Positions 24,550 through 35,190 of a DNA stretch of 64,000 nucleotides are shown piece by piece. Source of the DNA: Sipunculus nudus (lineage: Eukaryota > Annelida > Sipuncula > Golfingiida > Sipunculidae); the NCBI GenBank assembly GCA_026874595.1, contig CM049314.1, positions 61,049,300 to 61,113,299 of the forward strand, written 5' to 3'. The position numbers were made by a program, and so were the translations under genes. Each line of letters begins with the position of its first letter. Position 1 is the stretch's first letter. Under the pieces are notes generated by a model. The model was given only the letters and a program-made list of their open reading frames with translations. It was not told the DNA's origin and ran no database searches.

Positions 24550-24728
24550 ATGTCCAAGAATAAAATAAAATACAGAAAAATTATAACATTCATCTAGTTT
24601 ATGCACTAGCTGGGGGGGGGGATAAGTGCAGGGCAAAGGGGAAGCCTGCTAGTAGTGGCCAAGCTGGGCCAAGGTAAGCTGACTGGGGTGGGTTACATAA
24701 TGCAAGTGAAGGCTGTACTACTAGGTGG
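24550..24728 (+). repeat. Right copy of the LINE target-site duplication
   Basis: Matches 20421-20594 over its whole length, with about seven substitutions and two short indels, and begins directly after the poly(A) tail. Beyond it, the pearl-like element resumes as in the uninterrupted copy (CTAGATGT-AACAACACTTG). Confidence 0.85.
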
Positions 24729-26056
24729 GCTAGATGTAAACAACACTTGACATGTTGTATGAAAACATGAATAAAAGCTATTCATTCCAATCAATTTCTT
24801 TTGAATGTTCAGATTTTAAAAGATTAAATCCTTATGCATATATGCTGGGAAAATTAAATCAACAGTGCCAAAGTTGGACAAAATTTAAGGTATTGATTTT
24901 TTATTTATGCTAATAACTTGAAAAATTTGCAAAATTCAGATCTAATTTTGGGTAAACAATTGAATCTTGATTAAATAAAGTTATATTCCTGAAAAAAAAG
25001 TCTCTAGGTTCAGCAATTCTCATGTTAGGTGAGTAAATATATTTCCTGATTTTTTAAAAAATTGCATTATGTTTTGGCCCATAACTTCAAAATAAGCCCA
25101 ATACTGACCTAATTTTTGGTATGTTCATAGAAAATGTATAAAAGAATGTGATTACTAAATACGATCAAAAACAGATCAGTGGTTTTGATATTAGGCAGCC
25201 TTGAAGTGTAACAATGGCTTTTTTTATGGAAAACAGAGTTTTTTTCCTTAATATCTCGAAGGAACAAAGTCCTAATGACCCAATTTTCGGTATGGTAGGA
25301 GATTTTGGGGACATCTAAAATTATGTCAACAGCCTGGGGAGCATAGAGATGTGCACTAAATGACCTACAGTCATCAAAGTGGACTGCCTGACAATGTAAG
25401 GGAATACAACAAGAGCCTCCAAAAAAATTCAATAACTAGCCTAATTTTGCAGCTTTTATTTTCAAATTTCAGATTTTTACAGATTAAATCCTTATGTAAC
25501 CATGGTGTGAAAATTAAACCCACAGTACTTACAGGAAAAAAACGTGCCATGGCCAAAGTTGGGCAAAATTTAAGGTACCAATTTTATATTTTTGCCAATA
25601 TTTAAAAAAATTTAACAAATTTTGATCTAATTTTTGGTATACAATTAAATTTTTATTAATTAAAGTTGTATTACTGAAAAAAAAGTCCCTACCTTTAACA
25701 CTTTTGGTCTTAAGTGACCAAATATCTTCCTGATTTTTTTACAAAGTCCATTATCTTTGGGCCCATAACTTTTTTAAATTATATAATACTGACTTAATAT
25801 CTGGCATGTACATAGGAACTATATAGAGGAATATTTATGGTAAATATGAAGAAAACCAGATGAGTGGTTTTGATATTAGGCAGTCCTGAAGTGTGAAAAT
25901 AGATTTCTAATAAAAAATTGAGGTTTTTCCTTAATATCTCAAAGGAACGAAGTCCTATTGACCCAATTTTTGGCATGGTAGGAGATTATGGGGACATCTA
26001 ACTGTATGCCGAAATTCAGATTCCTAGGTCCAACGGTGTCGAAACGTGCCAGTCTT

Positions 26057-26120
26057 ACGGACGGACATCCAGACGGACGGACGGACGGACGGACGGACAG
26101 ACAGACGGACGGACGACGGA
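26057..26120 (+). repeat. (ACGG)n microsatellite of the pearl-like element
   Basis: Interrupted GACG/ACGG tetranucleotide run just inside the right terminus. The same feature appears at 38033-38092, 42900-42925 (degenerate) and 46135-46170. Confidence 0.85.
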
Positions 26121-26137
26121 CAATGGACCATGACTAT

Positions 26138-26166
26138 AGCTCAGATGACTTATAGTCAGCTGAGCT
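26138..26166. other. Terminal hairpin of the pearl-like element
   Basis: A 29-nt near-perfect palindrome. The outer arms AGCTCAG/CTGAGCT and inner arms TGACT/AGTCA close on a TAT loop, with one mismatch at arm position 8. It is followed by AAAAA. Equivalent hairpins end the other copies. Confidence 0.85.
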
Positions 26167-26197
26167 AAAAATCATCTGTGGTACCATTATGACTTAG

Positions 26198-26361
26198 TGG
26201 CCGGTAACAGTCGGTAAAACTCCAGACGGGTAAAATACAACATCACTTTATTCCATCATGGCCGTTCCAGCTGTTCACACACACAAGGATACATGTCGCC
26301 CTCTGGCGGTACCGTAAATTTTCGGTAATACCGTAAAACATAAACATATCAAGATATAACA
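26198..26361 (-). repeat. 3' LTR of the gypsy element
   Basis: On the minus strand it runs from TGTTATATCTTG to TTACCGGCCA, directly after the polypurine tract. At 164 bp it is short for the group. Confidence 0.85.
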
Positions 26362-26376
26362 TCTTCCTCCCTCCTT
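26362..26376 (-). other. Polypurine tract
   Basis: On the minus strand AAGGAGGGAGGAAGA abuts the 3' LTR, where plus-strand synthesis would be primed. Confidence 0.8.
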
Positions 26377-26731
26377 AGTAAAAACATTAGTTGTGACGTG
26401 TAGAAAAGAACTCTTAATGTATTCTGATCACTCTGAACAGATAGGCATATATATTTTAAAACTTGAAAAAAAATGTACTTTCTCCTGAAATATGCATGTC
26501 TGTACTGGTTGAAAGTTAAACGAAATAAATATTTACCTTGGAGTAAAATAGTTGTTATTTTACCATAGTTTTGTAAATCAGTTTAGATGAAAACATTCGA
26601 TTCTGTTATCCTGTATCTATGCAATTACCTTTCAGTATCAGAAACAAATTGTTATGGAAACATGGCCTCCGAGTTCGTTACAGAGTTGGTTGCCTTAATA
26701 CTACAAACAACTAATAAAGATCTTAATCTAG
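26377..26731. other. Non-coding spacer between pol end and 3' LTR
   Basis: AT-rich internal 3' region of the gypsy element with no reading frame. An envelope-like gene is absent. Confidence 0.6.
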
Positions 26732-28000
26732 TCATGGTTCATACCTCTGTGTTGGCCGACGATTACGTTTACTTCTCCTGACAGGTTCAACCTCGCTTTG
26801 AACTACTTGTTTACTCTGTATAACTTTAGTTTGGTCACTACTAATACTGTCAGCATTTATTTGTGATTGTTTACTAGCATGTTCACCTGAACTCTCAGCT
26901 ACAGCTGGTTGGAGTATGCAAGATGTACTCAAGTTAGATGGTATCTCTTGTGAATACATATTATCACCAGTAAACACATCATTATCACTACATATTACCG
27001 AAGTAGTAGTCTGTTCATAACCAAGTCCAACAGAAGAACTGTCCAAACTATCTGGTTCATCACTAGCCTTGCGAATTTGATCAACATGTCTTCTCCATTG
27101 ATCACCATGGTCCATTGACGCTGTGGAACTTACTGGACCTGTGCGATTCGAGATAATACCGGATTTCCATTTATCTTCACCAGCACGATAATTATGACAC
27201 TGCACTGATTCACCTTGTTTGAATTCACGCAGCTTTCCTCCCCTCTGAGATTTCGCGATCTCCTGACTTTGTTCTGCTTTACATTGTAGGTTTGGTTTCA
27301 ACAAGTCTAACCGTGTACGGAAATTCCGACCTATAAGCAAGTTAGCTGGCGAAGCCATTTGTCGACGCATGATAAGGAGCGCTAAATATGTGCTTTATAC
27401 CATTGTTTCTGGTAAATTCCGCAAATGTCTCTGATCGGAACTGTGGACCATTATCTGAAACTATCTTAACCGGTAATCCAAATCTAGCAAAAATAAAACG
27501 GAGTGCAGAAACTGTCCATTCAGCCGATGTGGTTTTTGTCATCACAATTTCAGGCCATTTTGTTGAGGCATCCACTACGACAAGAAACATGTAATTCATG
27601 TATGGTCCCGCAAAATCTATGTGAACGCGAGTCCATGGCGTTTTCGGGTATTCCCACGGATGAAGAGGAGCGAGTGATGGCGTGTTTTGCGTTTTACGAC
27701 ATCCGCTACAACTACGCGCTAAGTTCTCGATCGCTTCATCAAAATTTGGCCACCATGTGTAGGATCTGGCAAGCGAATTCATTCTGCTAATACCTGGATG
27801 ACCAACATGGATCTCTCGTAGCACTGCATTACGACCATGCGGTGGTATAATAACGCGACATCCCCATAGTAAACAGTCGTCTCCCACGAAAGTTCAGCTC
27901 TCCGACGAAGGAATGGTTTCACGTCATCATCACATGCTGCTGGCCAATCACCTGATTTCACATAGCTCAGCACTTTGGACATAATCGGATCACGACGTGT
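26732..28000 (-). pseudogene. Gypsy integrase, internal deletion and frameshift
   Basis: It continues the pol frame past the TAG at 28001-28003. The zinc-binding HHCC region (EIHVGHPG ... CSGCRKTQ) is present. In the catalytic core, the first Asp (HIDFAGP) and second Asp (VSDNGPQF) are present. After YHASTNG near 27360 the sequence jumps directly to the family's downstream PANLLIGR segment in another frame. About 60-70 residues, including the third catalytic acid, are therefore missing. A one-base frame change also lies near 27885. The C-terminus is basic (RRSKRNRRPTQRYEP, stop at 26732). The core cannot be active. Confidence 0.85.
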
Positions 28001-29581
28001 CTATCTGCGTATGTGGCTGACTGTAACAGGTGTATTGTTCATATGCTCTAACATTAGAACATTGTTTCCAGCTTGTGGAACTTTAGCGGGCTGATCAGGT
28101 AACGGCAATCGACTGAGACAATCAGCATTGCTGTGATCTTTGCCTTCTCCGTACTTGATCCTGTACGAGTATGCTGCTAATGTCAGTGCCCATCTACGAA
28201 TTCTGTCTGCAGCCATCTGTGGTATAGCCCTATCCTCTCGAAATAATCCCAGTAAGGGTTTATGATCGGTGTAGATGGTAAAGGTACGCCCATACAAGTA
28301 TTGGTGGAATTTTTTAACTCCAAATATCACACTGAGACCTTCCTTATCTATTTGGGCATAATGTTTCTCTGCTGGTGCCAGTGTGCGCGAAGCATAGGCT
28401 ATTGGGCGTTCGGAGCCCTCCTCCATGCGATGTGACAATACGGCCCCAATGCCATAAGGTGAGGCATCACACGACAAAACAAGTTCTCTGTCACTGTCAT
28501 AGTGAATGAGCAACTGTGCCGACTGTAACATGTCTTCGGACTTCTGGAATGCACCCTCTTGTGCAGGTCCCCATTTCCAATTTTGGCCTTTTCTCAACAG
28601 TTCATGGAGAGATGCCAGTTCTGTTGACACATTTGGCAGATATCTGTGGTAATAATTAAGCATCCCCAGGTATGACTTCAACTGGGTGATATTTTCTGGT
28701 GTTGGTGCCTCAATTATTGCACGAACTTTCTCTGGCACTGGTTTCACTCCTTTACTTGAAATACAATGTCCTAAGTACACAACCTCATCTGCCATGAATG
28801 AGCACTTGCTACGTTTCAGACGCAGTCCAGCATCACTTAATCTCTGAAACAAGTTTTCTAGGTTCTGCAAGTGAGCTGCTTCCGATTCACCTGAAATTAG
28901 GATATCATCGATCCTATCCACAACATAAGGAATTCCTTGCAACAGGTTTTCCATTATTCTCTGATAGATTCCTGGTGCCGACGAAATTCCGTATGGCATG
29001 CGTGTATAACCAAACAGTCCTTTGTGGGTATTTACTGTTGTATACGGTTTTGAGGAATCATCCAGCAAAATCTGTTGATAGGCATGACTGATATCTAATT
29101 TGGTGAACTGCTGACCCCCATTCAGTGTGACAAACAAATCTTCAGTCTTTGGTATAGGATAATTGTCAAGTTTTGACACTTTGTTCACTGTGACTTTGTA
29201 GTCACCACAGATTCGAAGAGATTTGTCTTCCTTAACAATTGGCACAATCGGCGCTGCCCAATCACAGAAATCAACAGGCTCCAGTGTGCCTTCTTTGACT
29301 AATCTATCAAGTTTTGTTTCAATCTTGTCTTTAAGCACATATGGAACAGGTCTAGCTTTGCAATAAATTGGCAGTGTTCCCCGTCCTGATTTAAACAACT
29401 GTGAATATTTATCACACAACAGTTTCACAGGATGAGACTTACTTTCATCAACATGAAGTAATCTTTGCCAGTTCAGTTTTAAGACGCTCAACAAGTCACG
29501 TCCTAACAATGGGTAAGTGTCACTTGTCATAACTTCAACTTGCAAGTTTGACTCTTGATTTTCATAGTTTACAGGTAACAA
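28001..29581 (-). CDS. Gypsy pol: reverse transcriptase and RNase H (526 codons open)
   Basis: This is the longest open frame of the element. RT motifs in order are PIVPIVKEDKSLRICGDY, FTKLDISHAYQQI, GYTRMPYGISSAP and the active-site strand VVDRIDDILISG (about 28895-28930). RNase H follows (LSCDASPYGIGAVLSHR, AYASRTLAPAEKHYAQIDKE, IYTDHKPLLGLF), then the connection to integrase (DHSNADCLSRLPLP). The tyrosine normally two residues before the catalytic DD pair reads as Arg here. The frame ends at an in-frame TAG (28001-28003) after SHIRR, and similarity continues beyond it (TRRDPIMSKVLSYVKSGDWP). The first residue shown is not a true start, because pol is normally expressed with gag. Confidence 0.9.
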   Translation of the reverse strand: MLPVNYENQESNLQVEVMTSDTYPLLGRDLLSVLKLNWQRLLHVDESKSHPVKLLCDKYSQLFKSGRGTLPIYCKARPVPYVLKDKIETKLDRLVKEGTLEPVDFCDWAAPIVPIVKEDKSLRICGDYKVTVNKVSKLDNYPIPKTEDLFVTLNGGQQFTKLDISHAYQQILLDDSSKPYTTVNTHKGLFGYTRMPYGISSAPGIYQRIMENLLQGIPYVVDRIDDILISGESEAAHLQNLENLFQRLSDAGLRLKRSKCSFMADEVVYLGHCISSKGVKPVPEKVRAIIEAPTPENITQLKSYLGMLNYYHRYLPNVSTELASLHELLRKGQNWKWGPAQEGAFQKSEDMLQSAQLLIHYDSDRELVLSCDASPYGIGAVLSHRMEEGSERPIAYASRTLAPAEKHYAQIDKEGLSVIFGVKKFHQYLYGRTFTIYTDHKPLLGLFREDRAIPQMAADRIRRWALTLAAYSYRIKYGEGKDHSNADCLSRLPLPDQPAKVPQAGNNVLMLEHMNNTPVTVSHIRR

Positions 29582-29863
29582 GGCTGATCCGACTGATTTA
29601 TAGGTTCACCAGTGTATGTAGTTAACACAGTATCTGATGACATTAACTCTCTTCAGTTTTACCTGATTTAATCTTGTCCCAGGTTTCCTGTGATATTACA
29701 GTTTAAGCTGACCCGGTGTCTAGTTCCATTGAAAGTGTATGTCCATTCACATTAACATCAACAAAAATTGGCTTGTCATTCTTAGCTTTTGCCCTAGAGA
29801 GAACATTGGATATTCTTGGTCACTATCACAATCAGAACTGTCCCTTGTACTACTGCTCTGCTC
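29582..29863 (-). pseudogene. Gypsy aspartic protease with in-frame stop
   Basis: The retropepsin active-site motif LDTGSA is at 29706-29723 on the minus strand. A TAA stop at 29703-29705 follows immediately, and family-like sequence then resumes (TVISQETWDKIKSGKTE). The upstream segment reads FVDVNVNGHTLSMELD. The stop makes the protease non-functional as read. Confidence 0.8.
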
Positions 29864-30656
29864 CTAGGCTAGCAAATTTGTTTTCTTAAACTTCCTGAAT
29901 GGTGTCCGTGATTTCTTCTTCAGTTGAATACAACATTTCTTTATGTGTCCTTTCTTTGAACAATGGTGGCACTCAGCTTCTTTGAATTTGCGGCTACCAC
30001 TGTCATGGTTACCACCACATCGCCAGCAAGACCTTTTATTTTCTTTAAACGTGGGTGCAGCTGTGCCCTGTGACCTCCGTGAGCCTTGGAATTTTGACCT
30101 TTGACCTAGATTGTGAACCGCTCCACCTGGCTCAACTCTCTGGATTTCTCTGGCGTTATAAGCACCCATTTCCATACCAGGAGCAATCTGTATGGCTCTC
30201 TCGTTTGTCAGCTCCGGCTCAGCTAATAATCTACGTTGTACGGCATCATCTTTAATCCCTACCACAAATCTTTTCTAAACATATCGTCAAGCACGTTGCC
30301 GAAATTGCAATGTTCCGACATTTTGCGTAACTCGGCCGCAAACGTTGACATACTTTCGCCCGGCTTCCTGGTGCGAGTATTAAACTTAAAACGTTCTACG
30401 ATCGCTGAAGGTGGTGGATTTAAATGCTTACCGACTAGCTTTGTATCTCATCGAACGACTTAGAATCTGGCTTCTCTTGGGACAACGAATTCCTGATCAA
30501 ACTATAAATTTTCGGGCCTCCCGTCGACAGGAAAATCGCCCTCTTTTTGGCGGCATCGGCAATCTCGTTTGCCTGGAAATACATTTCTATCCGCTCAACG
30601 TACTCGACCCATTCTTCCCCCTCAGAAAACTCTCTGAGTCGTCCGTAGGTAGCCAT
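29864..30656 (-). pseudogene. Gypsy gag with two CCHC-type knuckles, frameshifted
   Basis: The start codon is at 30656, 5 bp after the primer-binding site (MATYGRLREFSEGEEWVEYV). Frame breaks near 30440 and 30255 split it. The C-terminal part has a first knuckle CWRCGGNHDSGSRKF that lacks its last Cys, and an intact second knuckle CHHCSKKGHIKKCC, then a basic tail. Structural protein of the retrotransposon particle. Confidence 0.85.
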
Positions 30657-30660
30657 GACA

Positions 30661-30682
30661 CCTTATGATCCCGTCGTCGCCA
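30661..30682 (-). other. Primer-binding site
   Basis: On the minus strand TGGCGACGACGGGATC starts 15 bases after the 164-bp LTR, in the position where a tRNA 3' end would pair. The cognate tRNA is not identified. Confidence 0.65.
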
Positions 30683-30697
30683 AATATTATGAATCAT

Positions 30698-30861
30698 TGG
30701 CCGGTAACAGTCAGTAAAACTCCAGACGGGTAAAACACAACATCACTTTATTCCATCATGGCCGTTCCAGTTGTTCACACACACAAGGATACATGTCGCC
30801 CTCTGGCGGTACCGTAAATATTCGGTAATACCGTAAAACATAAACATATCAAGATATAACA
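30698..30861 (-). repeat. 5' LTR of the gypsy element
   Basis: Same 164 bp as 26198-26361, with four substitutions visible. No TATA box was confidently identified. Confidence 0.85.
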
Positions 30862-32120
30862 GATACAGATCCGGTATGTCTCCAGCCTGTTGTGGAAGTA
30901 GCCTTTCATAAAGTGTGTCAATGCTGCGAGTTTGGTGAATGAGACTCAAATGCTTTTCCGGTTATTGGTTTAAGATAATTTAAGCATGATCGCCTCTGTG
31001 ATCTTGATAAAATGCGTCAAGGTCATCCATATTCGAACGTGACCTTGTAATTCTTGAGGTGTGTCAATGCTGCAGGTTTGGGGACTGTACAATTATTTTT
31101 TTAATTTTTTTTTTAGTTATATAGTGTAAACTTGTTGTCTGTGACGGACGGGCGGGCGGGCGGGCAGCACGAAGAAAAGACGTCCGGACGCTTATCATTT
31201 CTATTTCCGGTGGAACATAAAAATCAAGTTTAATTAACAATAAGATATGCTTAAACGACAGTTTGGGAGGGGTCAGCTAGTGCTTTATTTATCGACCCCT
31301 CCTCACGTTGTGACAAGTGCCGGTGACATACATGAATGTGTGTTATTAATTCTTACCTATATCAGCTTCATCTGGCTTGGTGTTCACCTACATACAGGTG
31401 TCAGGAATCGACAGACGCCTACTATACTTACACATTTCGATGTTTCCAAGCATGAATATGAAATATAATCAGCCGGCATTTGACACACAAGACAGTACAG
31501 AACATATATAGGCCTAACCACAGATAGGCTACACTTCGTGTTTTGGTTCACTGATCGCCCAGCGAGTCTAACCTTGCGTTAGTTGAGTTTTGTCTACACT
31601 CCCAGTGCACGGGGGTGATTTCAAGGCATATCAGCGCTGATCAGTATATGTGGGCCTCCCATGATACCGGAAAACCAAACGGCTAATCGACGCTTTCTGT
31701 GTTCAAACCACCTAATGTATGCCAACCACCACTATACGCACTTAGTGCCGTTCAGGTGAAGCAAACGTGTTCTACATCTCATTATATTATAATAAAACAA
31801 AATTGCCCCTGGAACAAATATTAATATAGATTTTACATAAAATGAACCCAATTCCTGGATGCAAAACATTTTTCTATTTATTTAAAAAAAACCTGAGTTT
31901 GTGTGATTATGTAAGATTTGGCATGATAACCTGTTTATTCTTGTTAGCCTATTTTATGTCACACTAAATGAGTATAATGGGCTTCTCTCTCATTTGCAGC
32001 TTTTTTCAATAATATGAATATTTTCATTATTATTATTATTATTTTACTGATTTTTGTGAATTTAATCTTTCCTACATTCAAACCTCTGCTGTGACATTTC
32101 ACACATAACAAAAAGTCTTC
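30862..32120. other. Intergenic, nothing recognised
   Basis: One GGGC-type simple repeat at about 31148-31165 lies near CAGCACGAAG, possibly the edge of an old repeat. No exons seen. Confidence 0.4.
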
Positions 32121-32290
32121 ATATCTCCAATGTTCATAGAGATACTTAGAGAAACCCAATTATAAAACGGTAATACCGTGAGATCACTTGTAATATGACA
32201 TATTACAAGTGGTAACATGGTTTTACCGTTTTATTATTGGGTCGTTCGACCTGATTTCGTCGAAGTATCTCTAAGAACATTGGAGATATT
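32121..32290. mobile_element. ~170-bp palindromic miniature element
   Basis: Left arm ATATCTCCAATGTTCATAGA pairs with the right end (TCTAAGAACATTGGAGATAT). Further in, CCCAATTATAAAACGGTAA pairs with TTACCGTTTTATTATTGGG (one base bulged), and CACTTGTAATATG with CATATTACAAGTG. Only about 22 bases of the right arm have no partner on the left. A single transcript would fold into one long hairpin. Confidence 0.8.
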
Positions 32291-33937
32291 AATCACGTTA
32301 TTGTAAATAGGGATTCAATTGCCTGTGATCTCATCAAAAGCTTAGTATTTCTGACACTGTCAACCCCAAATTTTTCAGGAAAGAATAAAAACAACATGCA
32401 TTGCCAGCTTTAAGTCATTTCTAAATTTTGTCTGTGACGTCACACTTTGCACCAGCCAGTCACATCAGGGCCCACTCTCTGATCTGGATGAAATCTACCA
32501 TGCACATAACAATGCCACGTGCTTTTACGTTTACCTAAACTTTACATATGGACTGAACAGGCTGCAGCACAGGGCCTCGCAATCTGTTAGGGCTTCGGCC
32601 TGCTGCGAAAGATGATTATATTAAAAATTACCTTTCATTTTATTAGATTCTTAACAAAAAAATGGTTCATGTTAAACAAAATTACAGATCTTGAAAACTC
32701 TAAGGTACGCACTCCATCTCCCTGGACTTAACTGTTGCGGCCAAGCTTATAGTAATATTAAAAACATATTGCACTCAGTTTACATCAGGCCAGATGGGCA
32801 CTAAATATGACTTGCAGAGGTTAAAATCTTTTTGGCAATGCTAAAATTGTGCGTTACTTTTGTAACGCTGAAGAAAGATATTTTTTTTAAATATTAAAAA
32901 AATACTTAAATTTTTAACTGGGGCCATATGCGCTAGATGTCAGATATATCCCATATCTGCTTTGGATACGGGGTTCAAATCAGGTCTCAGGTCACAGAGT
33001 CCTATTGAAATTCATGAGATGAGTCATTGGTTAAGGTTAGTTTGAGCCATTATGCCAAGTCGCATTAAAAAAAATAATTTGTTTAACATAATCTCAAACA
33101 AAATATACAGCAATAACCAATTATTTTTAATCCGTGGTATATCAATGGCTTTTAAAATGTTTGTTTTAGGGTTGCAAGACTGAAGGGGTATTTTGGTTTC
33201 ACTGGATGCAGGCCGAAGTATTGTTTCTTGTAAACTTCGGGGTGAAAACGGGTTTCTTTTCGTTTTAGAACAGGTTTTAATTGGGGTTTATATGTAAATT
33301 TATTAATAAAGTTGTAAAAAGAGGTAAACCTCAGGCTTTTCATATTCATATCCGTCGACTAATATTTAGCACTTGCCTTTTAACTTACTAAAGACACGAA
33401 TAAACCAGTAGCACTGTAGCGCTGTGACAAACATTTCAATAGGATTGTACATTTGATGTATTTCTTGAAAAATGGTGGGCTGGTCATAAAAGTGACTGAG
33501 CAATATATGTCAGTAATCACGATGTCCAGACAAAGGGTCCCCCCCCCCCCCCAGTTTTTAAAGAGATTTATTTGGACTTTTTGGACTATCAGGGTCATCT
33601 TAGCGAAGATGTAATTAATACTTCTTGTAAATGTACATAATGTCAGAATACTGCACCGTGCTTAGGTTGTTTTATTATAACCAATACACTATATTCTGGA
33701 GATTAAAAAATTAATGCTGCTACATGGACTCTACAAATACAAGTAAAATGGCCTAAAATGAAAATATAGGTAGCAATATACCTGCCATGTGCATTTTAAG
33801 CTGTTTAGAAGCTATTTTTCCCGTTTAGAAGCATTCATGCATTCATGAACCCTTCTTCGGATTTTAAACTAGAGCTTTTTATGTGCAATTATTATTATTT
33901 GTCTTTTTACAATGAAATAAGGTCACACTCGAAAATT
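32291..33937. other. Intergenic, nothing recognised
   Basis: AT-rich, with a poly(C) tract at 33540-33552. No exon or repeat identified. Confidence 0.4.
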
Positions 33938-34454
33938 CGAAACCAGTTTCGGTTTAAGGAAAACCGGTTCTGTTTGGTTCCGCTTTGTTTTTATAAGTGA
34001 ATGGTTTCGGTATTAATAGACAAATTATGAAAACATTGTAGATTATTGAATATGATTAAATGAATTAATGATAAAAATATTACCAATTGTTAGAGATCCA
34101 TGCCTTGTGAGAGCATTATAAATAATGACTGGCCAATTTATATTGCAATTATGATGAAAACAAATTGTTTTCGGGGTCCTATATTACAATTACAAATTCA
34201 CACGACATGGACATACAGGATACGTGCGTCTGATCTTTAGCTATACCGTTCTCAAGTACGGAATGTTGAATTCAAAATACTTTCTAAAGACTGTTTATAA
34301 CTCATTCATTGCTTTTTCAACTGTAACAGGCATCAACAGTATCAGTTAATAAAATACTTAACAACTCTGCATTATTTTGGCCCAATGCCGCCATCAAGCC
34401 AGAAGGATTATTGAGTGGACGGGTTTGGCGAAACCGAAACCACCTCCGGAGATG
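33938..34454 (+). repeat. ~0.5 kb interspersed repeat, plus copy
   Basis: Aligns with the reverse complement of 51905-52455 throughout: CGGTTT-AGGAAAACC, AGAGATCCATGCCT, GACTGGCCAATTTATATTG, AACAGGCATCAACA. Its right end, CTCCGGAGATG, is interrupted by a miniature element at 34455-34660 and resumes after it (AGATGATTTCG). No coding frame. Confidence 0.75.
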
Positions 34455-34660
34455 CAGAAGCGGATCCGGGGGGGGGGGGGGGTCTAGGGGGTCCTGACCC
34501 CCCTTTTTTCACCAGAAACAACGTTTTAAAGGGCTTCAGACAAAATTTTGCGGCCTGGACCACCCCCCCCCCCCTTTTCCAGACCTGGGGACCTTTTTTT
34601 AGGGCTTCATTAGTCCTCCGGGGTGGACCCCCCTTTTCCCAAATCCTGGATCATCCTCTG
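34455..34660 (+). mobile_element. hAT-like miniature element, copy 1
   Basis: Starts CAGAAGCGGATCC and ends GGATCATCCTCTG, imperfect inverted termini. The interior has GGGGGTCCTGACCCCCC and TTTTGCGGCCTGGA. AGATG occurs directly on both sides, inside the 33938 repeat. Confidence 0.7.
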
Positions 34661-34832
34661 AGATGATTTCGAAATTTCGTAACTTAATTATTTGTTATCC
34701 CTGTGGCTCAGATAAGTACTAATTGCGCCACTCACATTTGAAATTATTTATCTTCAGTTGGGATAATCAAACATGTGGGAGATATGTTCTGAGTAACATG
34801 CACGTTCTTTTCCTAGTTGATGCTAGACCGCG

Positions 34833-35042
34833 CAGAAGCAGATCCAGGGGGAGGGTCAAGGGGGTCCGGACCCCCCCCCCCCCCCTTTGTCATTCACCGC
34901 AACATCCTCTTAAAGAGTTTCAGACAACATTTTGCGGCCTGGATCCCCCGGGCCCTTTTCTTGGCCTGGAAACCTTTTTTAGGGTTTTCATATGTCCTCC
35001 TCGGCTGGACCCCCCTTTTCCTTAATCCTGGATCCGCCCCTG
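34833..35042 (+). mobile_element. hAT-like miniature element, copy 2
   Basis: Same family as copy 1, about 180 bp downstream. Ends are CAGAAGCAGATCC and GGATCCGCCCCTG, better inverted termini than in copy 1. The flanks AGACCGCG and AGACGGCT could be a decayed 8-bp duplication. Confidence 0.7.
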
Positions 35043-35129
35043 AGACGGCTGTGCATTGCAACCTAATTGAATCCAAGGACTTTGGTTACAAGCAATGGCG
35101 TCAATCCAGGAGGGATGGTGGTATATCCC

Positions 35130-35190
35130 CCCCCCCCCCCACACACACACACACATACACACACTGTTTCAGCTTTGGGGGGGGGGGGGA
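35130..35190 (+). repeat. Poly(C), (AC)n and poly(G) simple repeats
   Basis: A C run, then ACACACACACACACATACAC, then a G run about 15 bases further on. No gene. Confidence 0.9.

Larger units (their letters stand above)
18871..26171 (+). mobile_element. Pearl/Helentron-like element (family A), split by a LINE
   Basis: The left end AACAAGGGACCCATGGGTCA is followed by GCTCAGCTGA. The right end has (ACGG)n at about 26057-26120, then ACAATGGACCATGAC, a hairpin, and AGCTAAAAA. Removing the LINE and one copy of its long duplication leaves about 3.1 kb that aligns end to end with 43134-46217. Core sequence near the right is present twice, about 650 bp apart (GTGAAAATTAA ... AAGTTGG-CAAAATTTAAGG). 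There is no gene of its own. Known pearl and Helentron-associated elements share core repeats, the tetranucleotide tract and a 3' hairpin; assignment rests on that layout. Confidence 0.7.
26198..30861 (-). mobile_element. Ty3/gypsy LTR retrotransposon, full-length but defective
   Basis: Bounded by two 164-bp LTRs. Reading on the minus strand, the order is LTR, primer-binding site, gag, protease, RT, RNase H, integrase, polypurine tract, LTR. Frameshifts, two in-frame stops and an integrase deletion make it non-autonomous. The LTRs differ at four positions by eye. A 5-bp target duplication is not clear at the outer ends. The short stretch ATTATGA lies just outside both LTR copies on the left, so the true LTR may be slightly longer than 164 bp. 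Confidence 0.9.

Noticed and set aside
26041-26120. CRISPR-like array from the regularly repeated GACGG units
   Set aside because: It is a tetranucleotide microsatellite without spacers, in a eukaryotic repeat.
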